NCBI GenBank assembly: GCA_004352715.1
Contig: SCFE01000056.1
Coordinates: forward strand, 1,687,145 to 1,751,144
Source of the DNA: Hofstenia miamia
Taxonomy: Eukaryota; Xenacoelomorpha; Acoela
DNA length: 64,000 nucleotides
Reading direction: 5' to 3'
Below the pieces are notes generated by a model, which saw only the letters and a list, made by a program, of their open reading frames with translations, made no database searches and was not told the origin of the DNA. Shown in pieces: positions 33,000 through 43,700 of the stretch. The position numbers were made by a program, and so were the translations under genes. Every line of letters starts with the position of its first letter. The first letter of the stretch is position 1.

Positions 33000-34090
33000 A
33001 AGTTAATCGCTGGCGGTTTGAGCTTGCGGAATATAAGTTTGACATCCAATGTTGTTTGGAAGGTTCCTTCTTTGGCAGACCTGCCCATTCAGGGGTAACT
33101 AGATTTTGGGAATATGTGAAACGACTTAAGTTGCCATACAGTCTGCAAGAGCTATTAACCATTGTTGCACGTGCGCCGAACTTAAACCTATATTCAATGT
33201 AGTGGAACAACATGGGTATTTAGTTAGATCATCAGCTCCACTCGAACGTTTGAATATAGATATTGTCAGTCCAAAACATACTACTTCAGCTGGAATGCGG
33301 TATATCCTCACGGTTATTGATGGGTATTCATGATTTCCCTTTGTATTTTCATTGCTGACCATCACTACTGAGAATGTCATCAATGCTCTTAATAAACATT
33401 TTGCCATGGTTGGCACTCCATCGTTCATTCACTCAGATAGTGGAAGTCAATTTCAATCTGACGAGTTTGATAAATTCCTGCTTGATGCTAGAATATCACA
33501 CTTACGAACAACACCTTACCACCCATCGGGCAATGGTAATCTAGGAGGCTGTTTTTGGCCTGTTTCATTTGCGATGTTTAACACAAGGAAGATGGGACNT
33601 TACGAACAACACCTTACCACCCATCGGGCAATGGGCAATGCGAGCATTTTAACAGTGTAATTTGTGAGGCTGTTTTTGGCCTGCTTCATTTGCGATGTTT
33701 AACACAAGGAAGATGGGACACTTGCATCAAATCGTAGCCTTCTTTGTACAGCATGAGACACCACATGCTCAGTTTCTAGGATTTGACAGAAGGGGATCTG
33801 TTGGTTTCTCTATTCCAGGATGGTTAGCTGTTGGTAGGCATGCCCACTTTAGGAATTTTCTTAGGTCAAGGAAGGACGAACCCCTAGTAAAACCGGTTCA
33901 GATAAGCAATGGAATTAGTCCTGATTTCGCAAAAGTAGAGTTCCCTCACGGACAAGTAGATACATGTCCACCCGTGATTTGAGCATATCACCTGAAGCAG
34001 AATGTGTCTCTGAGGAACATGACAGAGAGTTTACACGAGCAAACTGAGAAATTGAATAATGAGCAACCTCTTGATAGCATACTGACTGTC
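33000..34090 (+). pseudogene. Gypsy integrase relic with duplicated segment
   Basis: Segments include a HSGVTRFWEYVKRLKLP stretch (integrase N-terminal region), a MRYILTVIDGY-like core start, FIHSDSGSQFQ (second catalytic Asp), a TTPYHPSGNG block and the C-terminal FLGFDRRGSVGF and GWLAVGRHA. The third catalytic position lies in a stretch present twice around the N at 33599 (33501-33598 and 33600-33718). The copies differ by a small internal deletion and substitutions, consistent with two alleles placed in tandem. Confidence 0.75.
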
Positions 34091-34516
34091 GAGCCTATCT
34101 GTTTATACTGTTTATAGATATATTTTCTAGAATATTTGTTTGGAAAAAAAATAATTAACAACTAAACATTGATTTCAGTTTTATCAGCCGCCGTATTAAA
34201 CTATTCACCACGTGCTGAGCATTTTTCTAATTGTTACATTTTCGATGTCATCAAATACATTTTATACGTTCTGTATTTTGTCCTATTCTTCACCACATTT
34301 TACAATATTTATACAAAATACATCAATTTTGGGGAGTCGTTGATTTTCACGTTCAGGCATTTTGTCTGCAAAGGTCAAGCCGAACAACACAATAAAGAAA
34401 ATTCAAAATGGAATTAAGGTGATGCAAATTGTCAGTTGGTATATTTACTATTGCATAGCTCCAAAACTGAAGCTTTTCTTTTGTTCCTCCAAAACCTGTT
34501 TTCCATCTAAGCAATA

Positions 34517-34737
34517 CTATATATATATATATATATNNNNNNNNNNNNNNNNNNNNNNNNNNNNNNNNNNNNNNNNNNNNNNNNNNNNNNNNNNNNNNNN
34601 NNNNNNNNNNNNNNNNNNNNNNNNNNNNNNNNNNNNNNNNNNNNNNNNNNNNNNNNNNNNNNNNNNNNNNNNNNNNNNNNNNNNNNNNNNNNNNNNNNNN
34701 NNNNNNNNNNNNNNNNNNNNNNNNNNNNNNNNNNNNN
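34517..34737. other. TA microsatellite and assembly gap
   Basis: A TA run (34519-34536) leads directly into 201 Ns (34537-34737). Apparent ORFs across the gap are meaningless. Confidence 0.97.
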
Positions 34738-35160
34738 GAACGTGTGTCGTTGTCTCCGTATATATATTCCGCACTCATTGCCCTCTTTCGTAATGTTCCC
34801 CTTAAAATCATGTCTTCTTTCAAGTAGATTTCTTGTGCGTTTCTTCTCTATGCTTCTCTCTTGGTGGCCATCTCGTGTCTTCTTCCACTCAATGGAAAAG
34901 TACCAGAAAGAGCGCTTTTAAATGGATTTCACCCTTACCATACAAATAAACTCTGCTCAAATTCTCCACTTTCACTTCACTTTCATTCATGTGATCTCCT
35001 CCTGGTCAATCGTTTACTCGCCCTCGCGCTTCAAGAAATATCTGCTGTCTTTCTTCTTTGCTGATCCGTTCTCTCGTCTTGCTTACTCAACCATCTGCTC
35101 CTACTGTTACTGTTCTCATTGCTCAAACTGTGTCATTCGCACAACACACAGCTCTGGTTG
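34738..35160 (+). mobile_element. LINE RT C-terminal fragment, sense
   Basis: Plus-strand pieces (FRNVPLKI-like, a WWPSRVFFHSM segment and a YQKE-x-F segment near 34905) match the region that reads WPSRSLFHSMERFQ in the antisense copy at about 30430. It is a short 5'-truncated copy in the opposite orientation, cut at its left side by the gap. Confidence 0.65.
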
Positions 35161-35580
35161 AGCACATTGCAAAGGGGGCCTCATCAATGCAAGGCAAACC
35201 TGTGGAACATGGGCATTAGTTTACTAATGTAATTTTTATGACCAACGAGAGACATAGGTGGGACATGTATTTATTACGTTTGGGTTTATGTACCAAAACA
35301 ATTATTATTGCAATTTAATTGAGTTGAGATGAATAGTTCCTAATCTTTTTTTCTGTTGTAAAATTTGGTAGCATTTGCTAAATTTTTCAAATTTATGTTC
35401 GTAAATAATTTACAAATTTTAAATAATATTAATTGCTAAAATATTAAAAAATTATTTCATTTTTTAATACTATGCATCCTAAAAAATCACTTAAGCAGTC
35501 TCTGCCTCTGCTAATTTAAGCAAAACTTCAAGTTCCCAGGCACCTAATCTAACTCAATCTCAAACTGAGGCTTCCACAAC
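35161..35580. other. no recognisable feature
   Basis: AT-rich sequence between the LINE fragment and the hAT relic. Confidence 0.4.
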
Positions 35581-36830
35581 CAATTTTCTAAAATTGTTTC
35601 CATACCAAATCAGTTGCAATGACTACCAATCAAACTTATCATCCTACAAAAACCTTTTCAGCCCAGTGTCTCTTAATTTCCCTCTAGTCTCTGGACGAAA
35701 ATTCCAATCAAATGGGTTCAGAATTTCTACCTATGATTGTTTGCTAGATGCCTATTTGCTTTACATGCTTGAAGGCAAAAAATTTAAAGGTGGTCGATAA
35801 TGAAAAAATTAAGGAAAAAGCATTTAATGAAGATTTCGCAAAATGGAGAAGGGACCAGAACAATTTAAAAAATATGCTTGTAGTGAAGACCATCAAAATT
35901 GTATTGAGCTTTTATCAAATTTTGAGAAGCCCTCAGTAGCAAGTCTTTTTTTACATAACCTTGAAAAGAGCAAGCAGTTAATAAACGAGCATTTACTCGA
36001 CTGGTATCAACATTACGTACTTTAGCTCGACAGGGTCTTGCAGTTTGTGGCTATGGTGAGCATGATGGAAATTTGTGGACGTTTTTTGAAGAGGAAGCGT
36101 TAACTTCGCAATACTTAAAGCAATTGTTAAAAAAGCGAGACAAATAGCTTAGTCATGGTATTTAAAATGAGATATTGTAGATAATGGACATGTCTTCATG
36201 TGGACAAAATTAGATATGCAAGATTCTTTTCCCTTATAGTTGACAGTACAACAAACATTAGTGCAAAAAAACAATTTTCTATTTGTGTTAGCATCAAATT
36301 GTAGTGATATGGAAAGCTATGATTATTTTTGGGCTTCTATGAATCACCAAGTACATCTGGAAAAGCTATATTCTCTTCGAGCGATGTGCTTTGATGGTGC
36401 AACAAACATGAGTGGTAAATTCAATGGATTTAATGCATTAATCCAATAATTAGAGCCTATAGTTTTGAACGTTAATTGAGCCAATCGTAGTTTGAATTTG
36501 GCACTCTCAGATGAGGCAAAAATTCTTTGTGTAAGAGACTCTTTGTCACATATTATTGAGGCTACTAATATTATTAGCCATTCTGCAAAACGCCTCGATT
36601 TATTTGAAACACAACTTGAAAATGTTGGTAAAACCTTTTGAGTCTCTGTCCAACAAGATGGACTGTCCGAAATAAAGCAATAAAGAGATTCTTCAAAAAT
36701 TACGATACAGGTTTGTCTAATTGGCTAGATCTATCCCAAAATTAATCTGTTCTGATGTACAATTCAAGGCAATCAATAAAAGACTTAAAAAAGTTTGAGA
36801 CAGTGCTCTATTTACACTAGTGCTACTTTT

Positions 36831-36865
<35 letters not shown>

Positions 36866-37036
36866 NNNNNNNNNNNNNNNNNNNNNNNNNNNNNNNNNNN
36901 NNNNNNNNNNNNNNNNNNNNNNNNNNNNNNNNNNNNNNNNNNNNNNNNNNNNNNNNNNNNNNNNNNNNNNNNNNNNNNNNNNNNNNNNNNNNNNNNNNNN
37001 NNNNNNNNNNNNNNNNNNNNNNNNNNNNNGTGTTTT

Positions 37037-37072
<36 letters not shown>

Positions 37073-37520
37073 AAAACACTTAACTCTAATAGATCAGTTG
37101 AAAAATTAAATATTTTATTGGACAAAGTGAAAACATTTAGTAAAGCATTGGAACATGTCATTGATGACCCAAATCGAAATTTCTAAAAGATTAGAGCAAG
37201 AACTTGAATCTGAGCCAGTGGTATTTCTGAATGCCATTGACTTGCTATAAAATGATATTGAACGGCATTTTAACCAAAGTGACATTCAACTATTGTCAGA
37301 TGTTGAAGAACTTTTATTAAATCCTCAAACAATATTTCTCAAAGATTTTCTAAATCTGCTTTATTTGACAAGGAGTTTCTCAAAAAACAGCTTAAAATTC
37401 CACAAGTCAAGATTATATGTTTTCCTCAATTCATAAAATAATTGATTTTATGACATCAGAAACGCAAACAATTCGACGACTAATGACTCAAGTAGAATTG
37501 GCATTTTACAGTAAACAATG
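35580..37520 (+). pseudogene. hAT-superfamily transposase relic (ZMYM1-like)
   Basis: Fragments match hAT transposases of the ZMYM1/DUF4371 group: FQSNGF at the TTF-type zinc-finger start, FTCLKAKNLK, FNEDFAKWRRDQNN, KYACSEDHQNC, then SFPLIVDSTTNISAKKQF-type sequence at about 36220-36275 (the first catalytic Asp region), MCFDGATNMSGKFNG (36385-36430, the C-x-DGA block), NLALSDEAK, a PTRWTVRNKA-like segment near 36650, and AIDLL and RHFNQSDIQLLS past the gap. At least eight stops or frameshifts occur. A TA microsatellite with a gap (36835-37072) interrupts it. Confidence 0.75.
36835..37072. other. assembly gap inside a TA microsatellite
   Basis: 164 Ns (36866-37029) are flanked on both sides by TA runs within the hAT relic. 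Confidence 0.97.
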
Positions 37521-37699
37521 AAAGTCCTATTATTTACTATAGTGGCTAATAAATGTTTTTAGAATTTATTATTTTTGTTACTGAATGAAAGCTAAAGTAT
37601 CAAAATTATATTTTCAATTACAAATAGCCTATGACGTCTAAAAGAGGCGGAAACCTAATATCAGAGTATCTGATAGTTGACCCCACGGTCGACTCAAGA

Positions 37700-40275
37700 T
37701 TGACTAGACATTGAAACTCCTAAATTTAACTTGCTTTCGATAAATGCGAGATCACTCAAGAAAAATAACGCAATTACCCATCTACACATTGACATGCGTG
37801 ATCAATCAATCGACGTTCGTTGTGTTGCAGAAACCTGGTTTACAAGTGATATTGACAATAACTTTACATATATTCCTGGGTATAATATTCTTCACTGTGA
37901 TAGAAATTCTTCTAATTCTATGAAAAAGACAGACGGCGGTGTCTGCATATATTTTAGAGAACACCTCGACTTCGTACAACTTAGCATTGTGGATTCTGAG
38001 TATTATGAAATCTTGTGGAGCCACTGCATCTGGGATAATATGAACTATACTGTCGTTGCAGTTTATATTCTTCTTGATGTCTCCTACTACAACAAATTGG
38101 CGGAGCATATCATTGAAGGCTTCCAAACTCTTCGTGAACAATGCCCGGAAGCTAAAGTTATTTTATGTGGTGATTTTAACCAGTTTGACACGTCTGTTAT
38201 CACCAATTGGTGCGAAATTACTGAGCTCACACACGAAAACACAAGGGGAAACTCGCGACTAGATAAAATTTTCTCTAGCGATGAGTTGGTGTTTGACTGT
38301 TGAAATGCTTCAACTCACTGTGAACTCTGACCATCTGGGCATTCTGTGCAAGTAGAAAAAGAGAGCTGTTGTGTCATAATTTGTTTACTTTACAGATCAA
38401 CGAACACCCCGAAAGAACGCTTTCAATGTTGCAATGGACAATATAGACTTTGATGTGTTATTGCAAATAGAATCTCCAGATGTCACGTTGAATCAGCTAC
38501 ACAACTTGATTACCTCCTGTCTCGATTTTTATTGTCCTATAGAAAGAGTGAAGATTACGAGTAAGGATCCACCTTTCATGACCCCTGTTATAAAGCTTTT
38601 ACTGCGTAAAAAGTACAGATTAAGACAGAAAGGAAGGTTCCTGGAGGCTGTTAATATTGGCTACAGAATCAGAGAAATTGTTTTCAACAATGTTAACTCA
38701 CGGAGAGGTCGAGGTGGCAGTAAGGAATGGTGGGAACAAATTAATGCTCTCACAAAGAAATCTGTCTCTACTAACACCATTAATGCTGAACCAGATTACT
38801 TTAACAACCACTACGCTAATATCTCCACAACAGACAGCTATACTCCTCCTGTGCTTGCTCAAACCGAAGGTTTTGCGCCACCATTGCTTTCCATTAATCA
38901 AGGCTACCATGAACTCAAACGAGTGAAGCGTACCGCCTGTGGACACGATTAGCTCGGTGTCTTACCCACATTTTCAACTTATCACTTTCAAGCTGTAACT
39001 TTACGGAAAAACTCAAATCTCGAAGAATTAGCTTTGCGGAGACGCAAAGACACATGTCCAGTCCAATCTTAAGTTTGCAGCAAGTCCCATTCTCTCGCGC
39101 ACATTTGAAAGACTTGTGTATCATAACTTTGTTACGGAAAACTACAATAGTTGGCTTTCGCACAAGCAATTTGGTTTTCGTAAAAATGGCTCAACAACGT
39201 CAGCGATTATCAAAATTCAAAGTGACATTAGTACATTTCAGGCTCAAGGCTTTGATTACGTAAGGCTCTTCGGTATTGATTCGATCGCATTCATCACCAC
39301 TTCATTATTGACAGCTATAAACAAATTTTGGTTCCAATCAACCCATATATCATCAACTGGAAAGCAGATTTCATAATTGGGAGAAAACAAGTCACTTATT
39401 TCAACGGCAGGGTGTCACAAAGTAGAGCAACGAACCAAGGATTCGGACAAGGCACAATAGGAGCACATTTTGGATTCAATGTTGGTATCAATGACATCGA
39501 TGTAGTTGACAATGACACAGCCACCGTGACTGTCTACGCCGATGACAAAAACCCGTGTGTGGCAGGCAAAAGTTCCACAGACAATGCTAATGTAGAAATT
39601 CATAATATTAAAGAACGCTTATTCAAGAAGAACCTACATTTAAATTGCCGGAAATTGCAAAAATTGCAAGTGATTTTTCGACATGTCACTAGTTACCCAT
39701 ATGAAAATACTAGGTATCACAATGGACAGCAAATTGGGTTTCGGGAAACATATCGAAGACACTGTAAAAAAGGCCTCATCGTCTCTTTTCTTGATTCTAC
39801 GCTTGAAGAACTTCGGATATAACAAAAACTTGGTACCCTGTACAATTCACTTGTTTGGTCCAAACTCACTTATGGTGCTGCTGTCTGGGGAGGTTCTGCA
39901 AAGTACTTGTTGGCGAAGATTGACAAAGTCCAACGAAGAGTGGTCAAAATGGGTATAATTTATGACTAAATGCCTATTCAGCAGTTTATTAAGTACAATG
40001 ATGAGAAACTTTACAATAATATTCTTTTGAAAGGCCCAAATCATCCCCTCTATGAGCTTCTTCCTTCGAGACCTACTTACTCTGAAACCAGACTGAGGAA
40101 TCGCCGACCAGGATGCACAAACGTTACCAACGAAAACTCACTCTGCATTTTTCCCAACCGGTTGCTTAAAGTGCATTGAAGTTGCTATCCCCCGTGTTTT
40201 CTGTATTTGTTTTTACATAATCTAGATGTATTTCTGGGTTTAATTTAAGAGTTATTATTATTATTATTATAAAAT
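37700..40275 (+). mobile_element. LINE family d, copy 1 (endonuclease, RT, TTA tail)
   Basis: A sense-oriented non-LTR element starts in the endonuclease, continues through a linker and RT and ends at a TTA microsatellite (about 40254-40271). An inverted 60-bp piece of a different LINE sits at 39025-39087. From 39025 rightwards the copy is near-identical to 47111 onwards. Confidence 0.85.
37731..40180 (+). pseudogene. LINE d ORF2 relic
   Basis: Frame 37731-38303 is an apurinic-type endonuclease: LSINARSLKKN, VAETWFT, DGGVCIYFRE, LCGDFNQFD and SRLDKIFSSDE, with SDHLGIL shortly after the stop. Frame 38434-38952 is the linker. The RT is present from KQFGFRKNGSTTSAI (39160) through a GFDYVRLFGID segment (motif A, here with the catalytic part altered), VYADDKNP (39535-39560, catalytic Y-A-D-D) and MKILGITMDSKLGFG. 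The C-terminal part includes AAVWGGSAKYLL. Several frameshifts and small deletions break it. Confidence 0.85.
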
Positions 40276-40767
40276 ATAACCAAAATTAGTTCCACTGCCA
40301 CTGTTTTTAGCCCACTTTGATCAGAACAAAACTTAAATTAAAAACATTTTTGAATCAAAGAACGTGAAGGCAATTACGTGCATTAGAATATATGATTCTA
40401 TGCTAATTTATGAAGATATAAAATAGTTAAAATGTAAAAATTTTACAGTAAAATTGCAAAATTGACAGGAATATAATTTGTCCTAACGGATCAAAATTTC
40501 TCATAATATTGTTGAAAAAGTAATTTTTAATTTTTTAGATTTTATTTTATTTTTATTTTAATGCTTAACTGATTAATTTATTTTTAAATTTTTCATTTAA
40601 AAACTACTACTAAACACTACGGTGTATAAACTAATTGCGCTGTCTGTAAATAGTATTTTCTTAAATTAAACTTGGTAAAATGTATACTGTTTTTCTACGT
40701 CACTGAAATGCCTTTTATTATCCTTGTTAGTATTAGAATTAATATTTCAAGAGTTTTTTTGATTTAG
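40276..40767. other. upstream region of RPLP2 copy 1
   Basis: AT-rich sequence between the LINE tail and the first coding exon. It ends with TTTTTTTGATTTAG, a good splice acceptor two bases before the ATG, so a 5' untranslated exon (or a trans-spliced leader) is likely. No TATA-like or TOP motif can be fixed. Confidence 0.45.
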
Positions 40768-43700
40768 AAATGAAATACGCCGCAGCTGCATTACTTATTA
40801 GCCTATCCAACAGTCAACCTACTAAAAAAAGCATTATCAATGTTTTGGAATCAGTAGGAATAGAGGCCGATGATACCGATTTGTCGAATTTTATGTCCAA
40901 AATTGAAGGAAAAGACATTAATGAACTAGTATCAGAGGGTTGGTTTTTATCTTGCGGCTTTTTCTAATAGTTATTTAGGTGTTTCTAAGCTTGGTTCATT
41001 GTCTGTTGCAAGTGGTGGTGCACCTGCAGGTTAATATTTTACCAGTTTTTTGTTATTACACAATCTATATGAATATGAAATTTTCCCTAAATCATTTTAA
41101 AGCTCACATTTTTTGTGTTCCAATAGATTGAATAAAACTGCAGGGGATGTGTAGATTAGGGAAAGTTTGGAAAAGTTGAGTAAAGTTCGGTAGTTCAGAA
41201 TTTAGAAACTTTTTTCATGATATATCGATTAAAAATTTGGGAATGTGATAAATTTGAAAACCTAAAACTGTTTAAAAATGCATCGATTAAAAATATATCG
41301 ATTCACCCTATTTTACCTGGGCTTTTCGAAGCAGTCATTCCTGAGGGGAGCTGATTTTGTCCCCTTAAGATCTCGGAAACGGTACATCTGATTAATACCA
41401 AATTTGGTGCGGAGATACTTAGACATGTCAGGAATATTTTGGCGGGAACCATTTTGTGATACGATGATTAATGTACAAATTATTCGCATATTAGGTTGCG
41501 GGTCAAATTTTCTTATTGACACAAAATGTTACAAAGTGGTAATTAACCTTTAAATGCGTGGTGTGCCATATATTGCACATCAATTTTGGAGCACTCCCTG
41601 ACTTTCCTCAACTCAATATTTTTATTTGCTTAATAGCTAATATTTTTTTTATGAGCATGTGGTGCTGCCATTTATCATAAATAAACCAAAATACATGTCA
41701 GACGCATGCAATAGAACCTAATAACATATGCATGTACACAGTTGATGGGGTCTTTCCTAAATGCCTAAATAATGGCATGATTTTTTATTCATCATTGTGA
41801 GTTAGACAATATAAATATGATTTATGCAAAGATTACTACTAATAGAAAAAGACTAGCAGTATAAATTTTTCTGTTGTACACTTTATATGCCTACATTGGG
41901 TGCGTTCGCCATCGCAAACCGGCACAACTGAATAGTTGGCTTTCAGTTGTCAGCGTATTCGCGATAGCATTCCGTTGTTTACCAACCTATTCAGCGTCAA
42001 CTGGAGCATTCGCGCAATCCACCGGTTTGCAAAATCAGTGTGCACGAAACGCCAGCTGATTCGCTTTATAGTTGGGTTTGGCTGAAATCAATTAAATTTT
42101 ATAAAAAGTCAAAAATTGAAGAATTATTTGATATATGTAAATTTATAACACCTCATCTATTTGCAAAACCTCGAATAACTAGCTAAAGAAACAGAAAATT
42201 TCAATTTTAACGAGGGATTGGTATAATAATAAATTTTTTAATTGTCAAACATGATAGTTCTGATATTTTATTAGTACAGTAAAATTGATCAATATTTTTT
42301 CAAGGTAACTATAGATTTGAGTTTGCCTGTTGTTGTTTAGTTAATAAAATTGTTTTGTGCTCCTCTAAACAGACTTGTCAACGAGCCGAGCTTGCAGTCT
42401 TTGGTATACGAGCCCAAAACGAATCATTTTAGGCAAAGCAAATTTATAGTTCTGCCTGTAAATTTGATTTTGCAGATTCTTATTTTTTCATTCAGTATGC
42501 CTTTCTTATAATCTTATTTAAGAAATGTTTATTTAATAGGAAGAGCTATGTAAAAAATTCTTTGAGCCCAATATTTTTAAAAAAATATATTGAGCTAAAA
42601 CGAGCTTCATTCAAAGGTTGTATGTAGCAAGNNNNNNNNNNNNNNNNNNNNNNNNNNNNNNNNNNNNNNNNNNNNNNNNNNNNNNNNNNTGGAGAGTCCC
42701 AATGTTTGTTTTGCACTAAAAGTTTTTTGGTTGTGATCATTTTTTATATGTTCGACATATAAATATTTTTAACCATTTATATAGTAGTATTTGAATGACC
42801 GGTAATATATGTGAGCGAAAAGTACTTAGCGGTCAATATATGTATATATATATTGGCGCTGGGTATTTTTCAGGAAATATTTACTGACCCTCAGTACACT
42901 TTCTGGCGCTGGGTATATGGGTTTTTGAAAAAGTCAGTTCGGGCCAATTTTTTGTAATCTCATATGGGCTCCTTATTAACAGATCTATCAAAAAAATTAC
43001 AGTAATTTTTTAGGCCTCGTGGTCACCTGGCGCTGGGTACAGGGGTTTTTGCTCGAAACTGGCGCTGGGTACAAAACGAAAAAAAAACCATATACCCAGC
43101 GCCAGTATATGTGTATATGTATGAATATGTATATACCCCAATAGCAAAACCACGTGGCATTTTCGTTATTTTACGTTTTTTGGTGGCAAAGTCGGTAATT
43201 TACGCGGCATTGTAACGAAGTATAAATTCGACAAGTCATTTCTTAAATTACGTGGCAAATTTGTAACATTTTTACCAAAATGTCACCAACTATCATCAAA
43301 AAGGCAACTACCAACATGTACTGCTTGGACGTTTGTTTACATAAGAACTATTTTCAGTTACGTGCTAAATACTATGGTAAAGAGGGCGGTGGATCGGGCC
43401 GAAAAAAATTATTGGTAATGCAAATCACAAATTACTACGAAATGAATTCTATTGTATAGTGCTTTGAGTCTGAATCCGGCACCTGATTATGACATTGCTG
43501 GCTGCTGCTCACTAGTGGCTTGTTATCATTATTAAACTATATGTATACACTGAATACCATTTTAGTCGTATACATATATCGTCTGTACACTAGAAGTGCT
43601 CTTCTTTTGTGGAGAGATTCTTCTCAATGTCACACAAAAATTTTTAGGTAAAAATACGTATTTAAGTAAAAAAGTTACAATTTTAAATTTTTTAGGTCGT

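Larger units (their letters stand above)
31070..34090 (+). mobile_element. Ty3/Gypsy retrotransposon relic (gag-pol)
   Basis: Domains appear in the usual gag-PR-RT-RNaseH-IN order over 3 kb: zinc knuckles, an aspartic protease, RT, a short RNase H remnant and an integrase with C-terminal extension. No LTRs were recognised. Stops, deletions and a single-N join at 33599 break it throughout. Confidence 0.8.
39025..42631. repeat. duplicated segment, copy 1
   Basis: This segment recurs at 47111-50757, offset 8086 at the left end and 8114 after a 28-bp net difference in the LINE part. Across the RPLP2 exons and their surroundings I see only a 1-bp T-run difference near 41040 and a short altered stretch near 41240. 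It starts inside LINE d and ends at an N gap, which makes an assembly origin likely. Confidence 0.9.

Noticed and set aside
41874-42059. 61-codon plus-strand frame, repeated at 49989-50174
   Set aside because: It lies within a dispersed repeat end, and the second occurrence results from the segment duplication.
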